Below are positions 32,600-43,209 of a stretch of DNA of 64,000 nt, piece after piece (position 1 is the stretch's first letter; each line of letters starts with the position of its first letter). Made by a program: the position numbers and the translations under genes. Source of the DNA: Nereocystis luetkeana (lineage: Eukaryota > Sar > Phaeophyceae > Laminariales > Laminariaceae); the NCBI GenBank assembly GCA_031213475.1, contig JARUPZ010000003.1, positions 7,804,740-7,868,739 of the forward strand, written 5' to 3'. The notes beneath the pieces were generated by a model, which ran no database searches, was not told the DNA's origin, and saw only the letters and a list, made by a program, of their open reading frames with translations.

Positions 32600-34056
32600 A
32601 TCGGCAGTACCTACAAAAAAACAGGAAGTTGTCCATTCATTGAGGACTACTGTTTGCACAGTACTACTCCCACAGTTTTCCCGGGTTGATAGTAGTATAC
32701 CAGGTATATGTCACGGGTGCTCGAGGGGACCCTCCCACGCGACGGTGGGTGGGCAGCCCATGGGATCGCCATGATACAGCCAGCAGCAGAAAATCAGGCA
32801 ACAAGTATATCGCTAATTAATGCAAGGAGGAAAGTCCTCCTAATAAAAAAACAAAAAACATCAAGTAGAGGAAGTAGAGTAGGTAGATCAGGTAGACCTC
32901 GAAGATCCACATAGATAGTAGAGCTCAATCAAGTAGCAGAGCAATTAGAACAGGTATTATTGCGATATAATGGGTGTTGCAGCTCCACCGCGCGAGAGCA
33001 GTACAACCACGCAAAATGACATGTGCGTCGGGGGAGCGCTTCATGAGTTAAGCCATGAGTGTATATACTATGTGTGTGGGGTGGGCGGTGTCGTCGAACA
33101 ACGATTGCTTCATCCTAATATGAATGCCATATATAATGTTGGTGGTACAGTGGGGCTATAGGTTCAGGCTGGCATGCGTGAAGACGGAGCGTGGCGCTGT
33201 GGAGGTATACGGCAACTGTCACAGTAGTACCATGTATATTATACAGCAGTGCAGACTGCCGTCACATTGTACGGGCAATGCACACGTGAATAATACTAAT
33301 TGAAACACGCCAACGTCATCATGAATCCATGATCCTCCAGGACGAGAGCGGGTCGTTCAGGGATGGGGGGCCTTGATGGCCGTGGTCACGTTCATCAAGA
33401 ACTCGACCTGAACAGCTCTCAGATGTCATGCGGTCCCCTGCAGTAGGGTTGTCAGCTTGCGCTCTAAATTTTGGTGGTATAATACGTCCCGGTTGAGTGC
33501 GGGCTCCCACTTTTACTACCTGGTATTGATTATTGATTATTGATTATTTTTAAACCCCTATGATTAGGACTGACTGCAGTCAGTCCCACGTTTGGGACGA
33601 ACAACTGATAGTTGGAGGCGGTTGTCCGCTAAATAAACGGGACGACTGCCGTTCTACACGTAAGTGTGGACATATACATATACATGGTCGTTTGGCGACC
33701 CACCGCGCTTAGGCGTGTAGGTGGGACCCCCAGTGTGCATAGCACAATATTATATTCTGAGACGAAAAAATAAATCCCGTGGGACCATGACGAATGGGAC
33801 CGACCACGGAATTTCTTTTTTCGTCCCGGGCTTTTTTTTTGTTTCTACCAGGTACTTATTTTTACTACAGCATTATTTACTGCTTCAAGGTTCGCAGTCG
33901 TCTCGCAATCGAACGAGTGTCATCGTTCACGTTTCTTCCTCTACCCACGGTAGGAGTAGGTATTAATAGTAGTAGTGCTTCGTCTATGGAGCAAGTAGCA
34001 GAGCAAGTGACAGGGAGCGGCATACCTGCAAGCCTCCTGCTTCTCTATTATTAATA
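32600..34056. other. No gene recognised; TACCWGGTA cluster and palindrome
   Basis: TACCWGGTA at 32698, 33517 and 33846. GGACTGACTGCAGTCAGTCC at 33566-33585 is a perfect 20-bp palindrome. TTGATTATTGATTATTGATT at 33525-33547 is a short tandem repeat. Confidence 0.5.
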
Positions 34057-34161
34057 TTGCGGTGGGCCATTGTTAATAGGACCAAATATTGTTAGTAAAA
34101 GTCGTTAAATATATAGGTTTTTATGTATACCATAGGTGCTATTAACTATGGTCCCCCGTAA
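34057..34161. mobile_element. TA-type MITE, copy 6 (105 bp)
   Basis: The ends are TTGCGGTGGGCCATTG and ATGGTCCCCCGTAA, flanked by TA (34055-34056 and 34162-34163). The core is TTGTTAGTAAAAG, the best guide to the unbroken core at which copy 4 was inserted into copy 3. TACCTGGTA follows at 34172. Confidence 0.88.
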
Positions 34162-34494
34162 TAGTATATCATACCTGGTAAAGAGGTTACCCTCCGGGTA
34201 ACCTACGAGTACCAGATCAAGTGCATGCTGCTCAAATTCATTCCCAATCAGCCACCTCTATCTGTAGATGATATGATGAGCGGTTGTGACCATATTACCT
34301 TGGCGCAGGTGTGCCCTTTGGATCCGTAAGATAGCCAGTGACCTTCAGACCCACAATATATCCTTTACTACTGTACCATGGTAGGTATTATTAGAATCGT
34401 ATACAAACACATACATGCGAGTACCAGGTGTACACCAGGGCTGAAAGGGCTCGCCACATGCACCATCCTCGCCGTTCTGGAGGGGGGAAACGTA

Positions 34495-34496
<2 letters not shown>

Positions 34497-34540
<44 letters not shown>

Positions 34541-34541
34541 G
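34497..34541. repeat. (TAC)n microsatellite
   Basis: About 15 uninterrupted TAC units. It creates poly-Tyr and poly-Ser frames on the two strands that are not credible genes. Confidence 0.95.
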
Positions 34542-34562
34542 TGCAGATCAATTTGAGGCACC

Positions 34563-34672
34563 GAGGCTTCTGCGGAGGAAGCCAACCAGCACTTTTCCTT
34601 GGGCTATACGAAGCACAGAGGCTTCTGCGGAGGAAGCCAACCAGCACTATTCCTTGGGCTATACGAAGCTTA
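34563..34672. repeat. 55-bp tandem duplication
   Basis: GAGGCTTCTGCGGAGGAAGC ... CTTGGGCTATACGAAGC occurs at 34563 and again at 34618 with one or two differences. A recent event. Confidence 0.9.
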
Positions 34673-34749
34673 TAGCTCCGGCACACGAGTGCTATTTCTC
34701 AGTTTTGTGTTGTTCATTCGCGATCGATTGAACTCTAACTACAGTAGTA

Positions 34750-35619
34750 GTGTTACCGCCTTACATTACCTAGAATCCCAACCGTACAGGAGTAGCAGTG
34801 CTCGTAGTAGATCCTACCTGGTACAACACCCCTGAAATAAAGGCGCTGTCGGAGATTGACAGGTTGGCCTAGACTATGCTCGAAGGTAGCGGCGTGGTGA
34901 CCGACTACAATACTGCTGTAGATGATTGCGTAGGACGAGGAGGCTGGCTCATCCTCAAACGCAGTTGAAAGGTTCGTACGTAGAACGGCGATGATATTTT
35001 TTGTTGGTGTTGTTGTCACCGCTCGAAAATTTTCGGTTACTGGTTGTCGGCGCATACAACTAGGTTGTTAACTGTTCCGCTGATGGCGCACATTTTTTGT
35101 CAGAATTCAGCGCACTATAAACAAAGTGGGATGTGCGGTTTGTCGCAGATCCTTTTCGGAGTCCATCGTCGTTTTTCGACGGAAATAATGCCCGGGCCTG
35201 ATTTCGTGGAATGCGTTTTTTTTGTGGATCCACTTCCGGCCAAAATTGTGTATTGGCGGGTTGTTTTCGCCGCAGGCGCGTTTTTTTTCGTGTGTCTTTT
35301 TGGTCTCCTTTGCGACAATTAATTGCATTCCGAGATTCTTTGTGTATTTTGTTTTTTTCAGGGAATGAAGTCCGAACACCCTGATATGTTTTCCTCCGTC
35401 CGAGAATGAAACAAGTGTTCTATATTATTTAGTGGTAAGAGAGAAGACGCACATTGCGAGTGAATACATGCATGTAGGTTCAAATATTTGCCCCCGGCGG
35501 CCCCTCCAGGCACCCTCCGCCACCCTCGCCGAGGGGGGGGCGCTCCACGCGCCGGAGGCTTAACTGCTAACCCTGGTTTGCATCGTCCTCGGTTAACATG
35601 TTCACATGTATGTGTCGGA
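34750..35619. other. No gene recognised; weak hydrophobic frame
   Basis: A plus ATG frame at 35083-35322 (79 aa) ends in a hydrophobic stretch (VVFAAGAFFFVCLFGLL); no other support. A G+C-rich block, CCGGCGGCCCCTCC..., lies at 35490-35560 and resembles one at 52550-52620. Confidence 0.3.
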
Positions 35620-36260
35620 AAGTTCCATTCACAGTTTCATGGGGCATATTGTGCTCCCCATTGGACTTCTCATGGCATGTACTAGGTATTACCGATAGAG
35701 TACTTCACATTATATTATTCAACTTCCCGTGAGGCCCCATGGGAAGTGTCAAGTCCCAGGAAAATCCCATGGGATGCATCGGTGCATCGGCCTATCCATC
35801 ATGTCACTTCCGATGGGGTGCATATAGTGGTACATTGTCCCCGGGGAACCGTAAGACTTCCCCACTTTTCTTGGCATCTCCTAAGAAATCCCAAGGATTT
35901 TCACTATATATACCGCGGGATCGGGACAGGTGTTGGGGAGGTCTTCAGGGAAAATCCCACGAGACATCCACCCGGGATGTACCATGAAATCCAATTATAA
36001 TCTCCATGAGACGAGATTTTTTTTCAGAAGTATTAGGACGAGAATGCCTATGGGATGACAAAAATTTGAGTATCATGTCCCAGCGCTGTAGAATGTCCCT
36101 CGGGGAGCCCGATGGGATCCGATGGGGGGTAGTCGCGACACATAATGTAAGCCATATATATAGGATCCCGTGGTTGCCATGGAGTCTGATGGTGTCTATA
36201 CCCCATGGGACAAACGCAACGCGTGGTCCCAAAAAAATGTGCTGCCCGTAGGGTATCTCG
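35620..36260. repeat. Second degenerate array of CCCATGGGATC words
   Basis: CCCATGGGA, GATCCCGTGG, AATCCCACGAGA and related words recur irregularly in both orientations, as at 8441-8800. Both arrays have an AT-rich TATATA centre (8408; 36155). The similarity is in words, not in alignable sequence, so common origin is uncertain. Confidence 0.5.
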
Positions 36261-36263
36261 GGG

Positions 36264-36332
36264 ATTGTGAAGGTGTTACCTACTGAGCTATGGGGGTAAA
36301 CGATCGATCGGTTACCCGGCCCATGGTAACCC
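36264..36332 (-). repeat. Partial copy of the tRNA-like sequence
   Basis: About 68 bp (GTGAAGGTGTTACCTACTGA ... GCCCATGGTAACCCTT) nearly repeat 36539-36607. It holds the A-box half and its upstream flank but not the B-box half. Confidence 0.7.
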
Positions 36333-36489
36333 TTATCACACTTCCCCCCCGCTCTGAACGGCGGGGTCTTTGGGGTGTCGGAACCGTATACGTCCGTACG
36401 CTGACCTACCCGCTTCGTTTCACTACCTACCTGGGGAACCAGGGAGATGTGTTTTTTAGGTGTGCACGCGCAAGCGTTTCTGTAAAAGA

Positions 36490-36571
36490 AACGTTCCAAG
36501 TGGGGTTCGAACCCGTGACCTGGACGACGTCAAATAAATGTGAAGGTGTTACCTACTGAGCTATGGGGGTA
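36490..36571 (-). other. tRNA-like sequence (pseudo-tRNA or SINE head)
   Basis: On the minus strand, TAGCTCAGTAGGTA fits the A box and GGGTTCGAACCCC fits the B box, about 40 nt apart, as in a tRNA. A proper acceptor stem cannot be formed: the 5' CCCCCAT lacks a partner, and the T-stem is only three pairs. No functional tRNA is therefore supported. The A-box half and flank are duplicated at 36264-36332, which favours a retroposed or duplicated relic. Confidence 0.6.
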
Positions 36572-36657
36572 AAAGATCGATCGATTACCGAGCCCATGGT
36601 AATCCTTCTAAAAGGATCCCGTGGGGTCGGACAGGAACTCCAAGGGATGGAGAACTC

Positions 36658-36776
36658 TTACGGGGGGGCATAGTTGATAGGACCAAATATTGGTAATAAT
36701 AGTAAAAATGTTTAAATGTATAAGTTTTTATGTATATATACCATAGGTCCTATTTACTATGTATGGTCCCCCATAA
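36658..36776. mobile_element. TA-type MITE, copy 7 (119 bp)
   Basis: The ends are TTACGGGGGGGCATAG and ATGGTCCCCCATAA; TA follows on the right (36777-36778), but the left duplicate has changed. The neighbouring copy 8 starts only 12 bp away. Confidence 0.8.
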
Positions 36777-36788
36777 TAGGAGCGTCTA

Positions 36789-36910
36789 TTACTGGGGACC
36801 ATAGTAAATAGGACCAAATATTGTTATTAAACATAGGTAAATCTATACCAGGTACCTGGTAGTTTTTTGTGTGTACCGTAGATCCTATTTACTATGGTCC
36901 CCCGTATTAA
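36789..36910. mobile_element. TA-type MITE, copy 8, carrying a double TACCWGGTA
   Basis: The ends are TTACTGGGGACCATAG and GGTCCCCCGTATTAA, flanked by TA. The core differs from the family by a 14-nt addition: TACCAGGTACCTGGTA stands where copies 1, 6 and 9 have only TA before GGTTTTT. The addition is exactly two 7-nt steps. Confidence 0.9.
36846..36861. repeat. Overlapping pair of TACCWGGTA sites, probable footprints
   Basis: TACCAGGTA and TACCTGGTA share their middle TA. Sister MITE copies lack these bases, giving a direct empty-site comparison. I interpret the pair as two successive insertion-excision events at the same TA. Confidence 0.7.
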
Positions 36911-36919
36911 TAGTGAAAA

Positions 36920-37583
36920 TTTCTTGCAGAGACCGTGTGTCGGTGTACGGGTACAACGGCGAGGTGGAGGGTGGTGAGAAACTCCGGGTAAAAGCCGTTC
37001 TTCTAGTGGATTGTTTTGTATCGCAGAATTTCCAGAATTTTCACGTCTTTCTTTTATTTTATGAAAAAAAAACTAGAGAAAACGAAACCACGCGTCCGAA
37101 TCGAAAAAAAAAATCGTAGCGGGTAAGGATTTCCGTCAGAAAAGAAACGAAAGAAACGTTTGCCAGTTTTTGTTTACTTGACGTAAGTGACCTTGTCAAG
37201 AGACTGAAAACAAAAGTGAGGTGTAATTTTTTTTTTAGCTAAGGCTTGGTGTTTAACTTATATTTTTGTATTTTTCAGATTTGCTAGAGTTTTGTTCCAA
37301 ATGTTGGAACGCTATAAGGCGGTTTCCTATGCGGTTCGACTAGGAGCTCCAGATTTAAAGTTTTCGATCTCAAAAACGAACTTGCTTCTGCTTATTGTGC
37401 AGTCCAAATATATATGCAAACTCCGACCGAAAAAATTGCATGCTCTTTAAATCCAAGATCTTATCCATGACAGCAAACAGCAGCTGAACGATCGATGAGT
37501 CGATGGGTTGAATGGTGGCACAGCTCTATAGCGACGTTGCTTCGCGCCCGACGCGCGGTCGGTGGGCGGCGCGTCTCCCCATC
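36920..37583. other. No gene recognised
   Basis: A/T-rich with A and T runs; frames are short and Lys/Phe-rich. Confidence 0.4.
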
Positions 37584-37735
37584 ATGGCCAGCCTACAGTC
37601 GGCTGGCGCGGGCTCGGGCCTAGAGACCAAGAGAAGCGCACTCGGCGTGCACCTCTCCGTGGATACGTACTCGTAGACTACACTGCTGTACAGCAGCAGC
37701 AGCAGCAGGAGCAGGAGCAGCAGTCAGTCACATAC

Positions 37736-38071
37736 ATGGTGAAACCCAAAAAACGAAGACAGGTTGACTCTAGCGCACTCGCCACGTCTCTTCCCGCCAA
37801 ACCAGAGGCAGTCAGCCTTGACTCGGACGCTTGGGTCCTACGCGGAGTGGAGTACACCGATCGCGTTTCTTCGCGGCGCCAGACCTCAACAACTGCCGTT
37901 CCGTTGGTCTCGGCGCTTCCTCGAATTTCTGATCGAACAGTAAATCTTCCGCATGGGAAGACTGGTTCAAAATTTGGCAAGTTCTCTGAAAAAGCGATCG
38001 GGTCAAAATCTGAAGCTCAAAAATCTAACCGCATCGTAGCATTATTATTACGAGATACAATAACTGCATGA
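37736..38071 (+). CDS. Hypothetical basic protein, downstream of a polyQ-coding CAG run
   Basis: 111 aa from the ATG at 37736. It starts MVKPKKRRQVDSSALATSLP, a likely nuclear-type basic stretch, and ends KSEAQKSNRIVALLLRDTITA. The same frame is open upstream to 37562 and includes QQQQQQQEQEQQ from a CAG tract (37689-37725), so a longer product or an upstream exon is possible. Codon use looks ordinary in this frame only. No family recognised. Confidence 0.4.
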   Translation: MVKPKKRRQVDSSALATSLPAKPEAVSLDSDAWVLRGVEYTDRVSSRRQTSTTAVPLVSALPRISDRTVNLPHGKTGSKFGKFSEKAIGSKSEAQKSNRIVALLLRDTITA

Positions 38072-38079
38072 TTGTCAAG

Positions 38080-38720
38080 TTGAGCGTTTCTGTAAAAAAA
38101 CTTGTCCATCTGCCCAATCTCCTTCATTCAGTATTGCGACAGACTGTCTTCGTGTGTTCATACACTCCACAAGTAAGTCTAGTAATAGCTGTTCAGTATT
38201 CTCTGGAAAACTGCCCTGCGAATAAAAAGGCTCGAATACATCTTTGACATCAAGTGTGTTTGGAGCCCATACCTTTTGAACCCCCGAACGTATCTCACGG
38301 CGTCCCAGAAATAAATAGAAATATATACCTGGTAGGCTGCTTGTGTAAGGTGTGGTCGAGCCCTGAACTCAGCACCCACGCGCCCGAGAGAGATCGAGGT
38401 ATCGGTGGGCCTAAAAAAAAAGCGCGTCGTGACTGAACAGCAGCACATTTACTACCCATCCCGTGTACTGAGCGCAGAGAACGAAATGTTTCTACAGGCA
38501 CAGGCCGGTCAAGTATTACACACGCCGGTTCGTACGTATTGTGCCTGTAAGTTATCGTATAACGTTGATGATGCGCAAGTATGCTCCAGAGTGTGTTGAT
38601 TCAAATCATCGATACAAAGTGCAACTGTCGCGGAGGCGCACCCACAGTAGTACCTGGTACATCAGTAAAGCAGGCAACGTGATGCGTTGCATAACAATTT
38701 GCGAGTACATAAATTCAGCT
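38080..38720. other. No gene recognised; TACCWGGTA sites
   Basis: TACCTGGTA at 38326 and 38651. GGACTGCAGTCCCG (38736) just beyond belongs to the CTGCAG palindrome group. Confidence 0.4.
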
Positions 38721-38820
38721 ATCAACCCTTTGAGGACTGCAGTCCCGTTCGTGGGACACACCACCCAAATTCTAGCGAGTTTGTCCCCAAACGGGACTGG
38801 AGTCCTAAACGGGTAATAAG

Positions 38821-39172
38821 CCGGTCGCCCCGGTGGTTCAAGTGGTTAACCTCGAATTCTACTTGTTTGAGTCCTGGGTTCGAGCCCCAGGAGGGTCGGA
38901 CTTTGACTTTATTTGCAAAAATAAAAAAAGGGATTCAATTGTTGAGAGCGCCTTGCAGCGTGGGTAGGCACAATTCGATGCGAGTCGACGAGGGAAGAAA
39001 AGGCTGAAATCTTCTCGCGATAAAAATGAAGGCACGTACCGTAGCGGGAAGGGGGGAGAAGAGCCTGCTACGTGTCCCCGGATCTAAGTTACGAGTCGGA
39101 AGGAGAGAGAGAAGAAGATGTGCGAAGATAATGAATGGGATGAGAAAAAAAAAAAAATAAAAAAAAAAAATA
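38821..39172 (+). mobile_element. tRNA-derived SINE, copy 2 of family 2
   Basis: It matches copy 1 from CCGGTCGC to ATGGGATGAG with about 5% differences, including an A box (TGGTTCAAGTGG) and a perfect T-arm (CTGGG-TTCGAGC-CCCAG). The tail is a longer A run broken by two T (39145-39170). The near-identity of the two bodies defines the element's length as about 340 bp plus tail. Confidence 0.87.
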
Positions 39173-39426
39173 ACCATGTGTGCGCAGAGGAAAACGCTAC
39201 TACTCTGAACGCTATATATACAATAGCCCATACGAGCCTCTCTACGGCTCAATGTTGACATTACAACGAGCCGCGAGTCTTACGGAGCGAGGTTGGAGAT
39301 TCTTAACAACGGCTGTTGCGTACGCTACGTCAACGTCACAGCGGTGAAGCCTGCGCCATACGCATCGTACAGTAGGACAAGATGGCTGAAGCAGCCCGTC
39401 ACAGAGGCGTGTTCCGGTCCCATTTA

Positions 39427-39536
39427 TCATGGGGGGGCATAGTAATCAGGACCAAATATTGTTGGTAAAAATAGGTAAGTATATAGGTTTTTGTGTACGT
39501 ATATCGTAGGTCCTATTTACTATGCCCCCCCCGTAA
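39427..39536. mobile_element. TA-type MITE, copy 9 (110 bp)
   Basis: The ends are TCATGGGGGGGCATAG and ATGCCCCCCCCGTAA, flanked by TA (39425-39426 and 39537-39538). The core TAAGTATATAGGTTTTTGTG is the empty-site comparison for the footprints in copy 8. Confidence 0.87.
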
Positions 39537-39539
39537 TAA

Positions 39540-42302
39540 TAGCGAAAGGAGGAGAGTTGGCTGGCGCGCACGACGCCCAAGACACGCAAAACATTCGCAG
39601 AGTCGATCGTCCACAGCATATATCTGTGTGTACGATCGTAGTGCATATAAAGAGCACTGCCGTTGAAGCGGCCTAGGCTATCAAAACGTGGTAGTGCGGT
39701 TATTTTACTGTTGTTGTTGTAGCCTACATCATCGATATCAGCTATTCTGTCGAAAAACTTTTTTCTACTGATTTTTCTCTCAATCAACCAAAAGGAGGAA
39801 AAATATGAAATTGAAAATATATCCCACTGTAAACCATAAAGTTCGCCAGAGAGAGGGCAAAAACATCAGAGACGCTTAGATTTTCCCCTATAACAGACAA
39901 AACGGAAAAATGGGAACGAAACAAAAAATGGGAACGGACGGTTTTTTTTAGAAAGCAAACCAATTGTGTACAACTCCAAGAAAAAAAGTTGACAGTCCTG
40001 TGGGGCTGTACAGCAGCCTTCGAATGAGCTGTCGCTCAGGCTGGAAGTCCTCGGCATCGCCGCGGTAGCCAGCATCTAGAGAAATCACAATAGAGCCAGC
40101 GTATATCGCTTTTTGCGCCCACCCGAAGGCACGAGATGGAGCATGACCGTTCTGACGAGCTCCTCTCACAGGGCTAGCCAAGGGGTTTCGCGGGATCATT
40201 TTGGTTCTCTGATACACCACATGGTTCTGGAGATACGGCTTGGTTCTCATTTTAGGCTTCGTTCCCATTTTTCCGATTTGTCTGTTCTATCTATACGAAA
40301 TAAGATCAGGAAAACCAGGCAAATTACAGGGCAATGCACTCGCGCAATTTGCCTTCTCTGCGCACCATACTCAAGTAGGGGGTGTTGTAGCGGGGGTGCA
40401 AACACTTCCTATGCGATGCCACCAGCGGCACGCCCCCCACATTATGTCTACGCGGAATGTGCACAATCCTCTGTCCCCTGCAGAGCAGGGGTCCTTGCGC
40501 ATATATATGGTATACCATGCAGCGCCCATCCCCCACACATGAACACGACTCTCTACCAGGTAGGTGTAAAACAGAAGAGGGTAGGCGAAACTTGATCTAT
40601 CTACGGTAGGTGTCGTGTGAATTGATATATTCCCACCTTTGAGGTCCTCCGTTTATATCAAGGCTGGCTACAAGTTGGCTACAGATGGCTTCACGTATAC
40701 CAGGTACATGTTTCAGCAGCGGGTCTCGCCCTCCTCACACACACACATACGTAAGGTCACATAAACACGCGTATATCGTTTTTAGCATGCCCATCAGTAA
40801 TCTATTCTGGAGAGAACTTGATCCATATCTCCAAACTCATGGACGTATGACACAACAGGGCATGTATGTACGTATAGCCCGTTGTTAGTTGCGCATATAT
40901 ATATATATATCAATCGCAACGGCTTCTTTCAGTAATCCATCCATTCGTGGTACCATACGCCCACCACAGCCATGTGCTCCTCCGAGGCACATACCAGCGT
41001 CCTATATATCATGGCACTCCGACTTCGTGACACCCCTCCCTTGAACCTCGACCGACCTATGTATACTACCTGAAACTAGGCACCAGACAGCAGGCACCAT
41101 TTCACCCAGGTTGGAGCTTGTCAAACTGAGCGAGTACAGCGGCCTACCAGCGGGTGACACCCCTCCCGTGAATCACGACCGAGCCCGCAGTAAAACAAAC
41201 TAGTCCCGACTCGATGTGTTGCCCGAAACAAACGTAGTACTCGTACTGCAGATCCATATCATATCACATGAACTTTCTTCCGACGCCTAGGACCAGTACT
41301 GATCACCCACCGCAAGCCGATCTAAAACTTCCCAGCCAAGCCTTCACCCAGTGTGTGCAACAAGGACATGACGTACTGATGTGTGTGGCCTATTTCTCCG
41401 CACCTTACAAATACAGGACGCGGTTGGGTGGAAAACAATAATGTTTGAAGTGTAAAGCTCGCCAGGTAATGAACAAAAATGGACTGACATATTTCTTCCA
41501 ACCCGTTAGCATTTTCTACTGTATATATTCGTGCCAACACGCATGCAGAAAAATACCGCTTCCCCTATCGATGTTTTGGCGCCTCGCGAATGCCCAATAA
41601 TATCTCCCGGTATGTTTACCCTCCGCACACGCCTACATTCATTCACCACAAGAGAATCTCCAGGCCAAACCGCTCGACAAACTGGCACTGTCACAAAATG
41701 AGTCTCGCGGAAGAGGAATCCGACAGGGCGAGAAAAACAAAGAAAAAAACACCCAACTGGCAGTCGTTTCTCTCGAGATGATTGCGATACCCCCGCGAGC
41801 TCATCCTTTATACGGCTGGAACTTGTGTGGCGCACTACTGCCTTTCCAACCTGTTTGCCGACTGGTCCAGTTCCTGAGATGTTCATGAAAATGAACGCTT
41901 ACTCACCCTCGCGCCGGTACAACGTCCGATGAAGAGGGCACAAATCAGTCTTACGATCGTTGAGATGATCCTACGCTAGTGTAGGGTATACAATATGCCC
42001 GACAATCCTACGTGGGTCCGGGCGTTAGGTAGCGATGGCATAACGTACACTGGGTCACATGTTACCTCCTTTCAGGGGACATCGGTAACTGTGTGTGAAC
42101 AGTGCAAATTTGTCCCGTTTTACAGGGGAGACAGAAATCCTGGAACTATACCGTTCTTGTGAAACTATGATTTGAGTGAGTTGTCTCACGTATCCAACCC
42201 CAATTCCAAGCAAACAATCACTGTAAGTGCCGACCGAGTCACCGGAAAAATATCATGCCGGTAAATAAAAGAGCGCGCTGGGTATACCAGATTACCAGGG
42301 TA
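39540..42302. other. 2.7 kb without a recognised gene
   Basis: A plus frame (40113-40595, 160 codons) and a minus frame (41506-41886, 126 codons) lack domains and overlap rivals. TACCAGGTA at 40554 and 40698. AT microsatellite at 40892-40910. Confidence 0.35.
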
Positions 42303-43205
42303 TCACTTGGTCTTCTCCGGATTGGGGAGGACCGCTAGAGAACGACTCAAAAAGCTACAAAAGGGCGGAAAAATGGCGGCGACGCGGCAGACGGTATTAG
42401 CCATGAACCCGCTGTAGTACCTGCCCCCGCAATGCATGGACCCCACAGCCCTGCAGATACACTCCGTGGGCACAGAAACATCGTCCATCCCTGCCCCCCG
42501 CGTGTGCCTCTCAGTTTTTTCTCTGCACCTGTCCGCGTAGTCCAACCCGAGCATCCTCTTGGTGCTGTCGGAGCAGCCGTCGAAATTGTCTCCGACTGAC
42601 GTCTTGAAGGTCTGAATCAGGTTGGTGTCGGTAGTTCCGGGGTTGATGATGGTCACTTGGACGTCGAACGCGTGGAGCTCGTCGCGCAGAGCACGGGCGT
42701 ACCCTTCGACCCCAAACTTGGACGCGCAGTAAGCCGATATCCCCCACATCGGGCAAAGGCCGGCGGTTGACGACATGAAGATGATCCTCGACCCGGGATT
42801 GTCAACCAGGAGGGGGAGGAACAGCTTGGTCATCCTCATGGTGCCGAGAAGGTTAACCACGACGACCTTCTCGGATGTCTCCAACGGAATAATGAGGGCC
42901 TGGCCGCTGCTTGCTATCCCGGCGTTGTTGACGAGGGCGTGAAGTTTCCCGCTGTACTCCCTCTCAACAATGGACACCAGGCGCGCCACGTCTTCGGTCT
43001 TGGTGATGTCACACTTCTCGGCCCTGATACCGGCGACCTCTTCTTGGAGTTTGCGGACGCCTTCGTCGGTGAGGCATCCCGCGATCACGGCGTACCCGAG
43101 GGAGCTGAGCTGCCTGGCGGTGGCGTTTCCGATCCCGCAGTCACATCCCGACACCACGACCACCTTTCCCATTCCGTGGTAGTAAGGTGCGCGGTTAATG
43201 CACAT
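42303..43205 (-). CDS. Short-chain dehydrogenase/reductase 3 (SDR9C / retinol-dehydrogenase-like)
   Basis: 300 aa from ATG at 43205. It has GCDCGIG (20-26), CDIT (65-68), NNAG (93-96), Asn118, Ser146, Tyr159 and Lys163 (YCASK), all intact. It is closer to paralogue 2 than to paralogue 1 in the N-terminal MCxNR start and the YCASKFGVEGYA block. The C-terminus is again hydrophobic (VCRVAAIFPPFCSFL) with a Lys-ended tail. Single exon on the same strand as the other two. No stop or frameshift, so purifying selection is likely; expression cannot be judged. Confidence 0.92.
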   Translation of the reverse strand: MCINRAPYYHGMGKVVVVSGCDCGIGNATARQLSSLGYAVIAGCLTDEGVRKLQEEVAGIRAEKCDITKTEDVARLVSIVEREYSGKLHALVNNAGIASSGQALIIPLETSEKVVVVNLLGTMRMTKLFLPLLVDNPGSRIIFMSSTAGLCPMWGISAYCASKFGVEGYARALRDELHAFDVQVTIINPGTTDTNLIQTFKTSVGDNFDGCSDSTKRMLGLDYADRCREKTERHTRGAGMDDVSVPTECICRAVGSMHCGGRYYSGFMANTVCRVAAIFPPFCSFLSRSLAVLPNPEKTK

Positions 43206-43209
43206 TCTC

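Noticed and set aside
34345..34731. Frames with poly-Val, poly-Ser or poly-Tyr
   Set aside because: They arise from the (TAC)15 tract and end soon beyond it.
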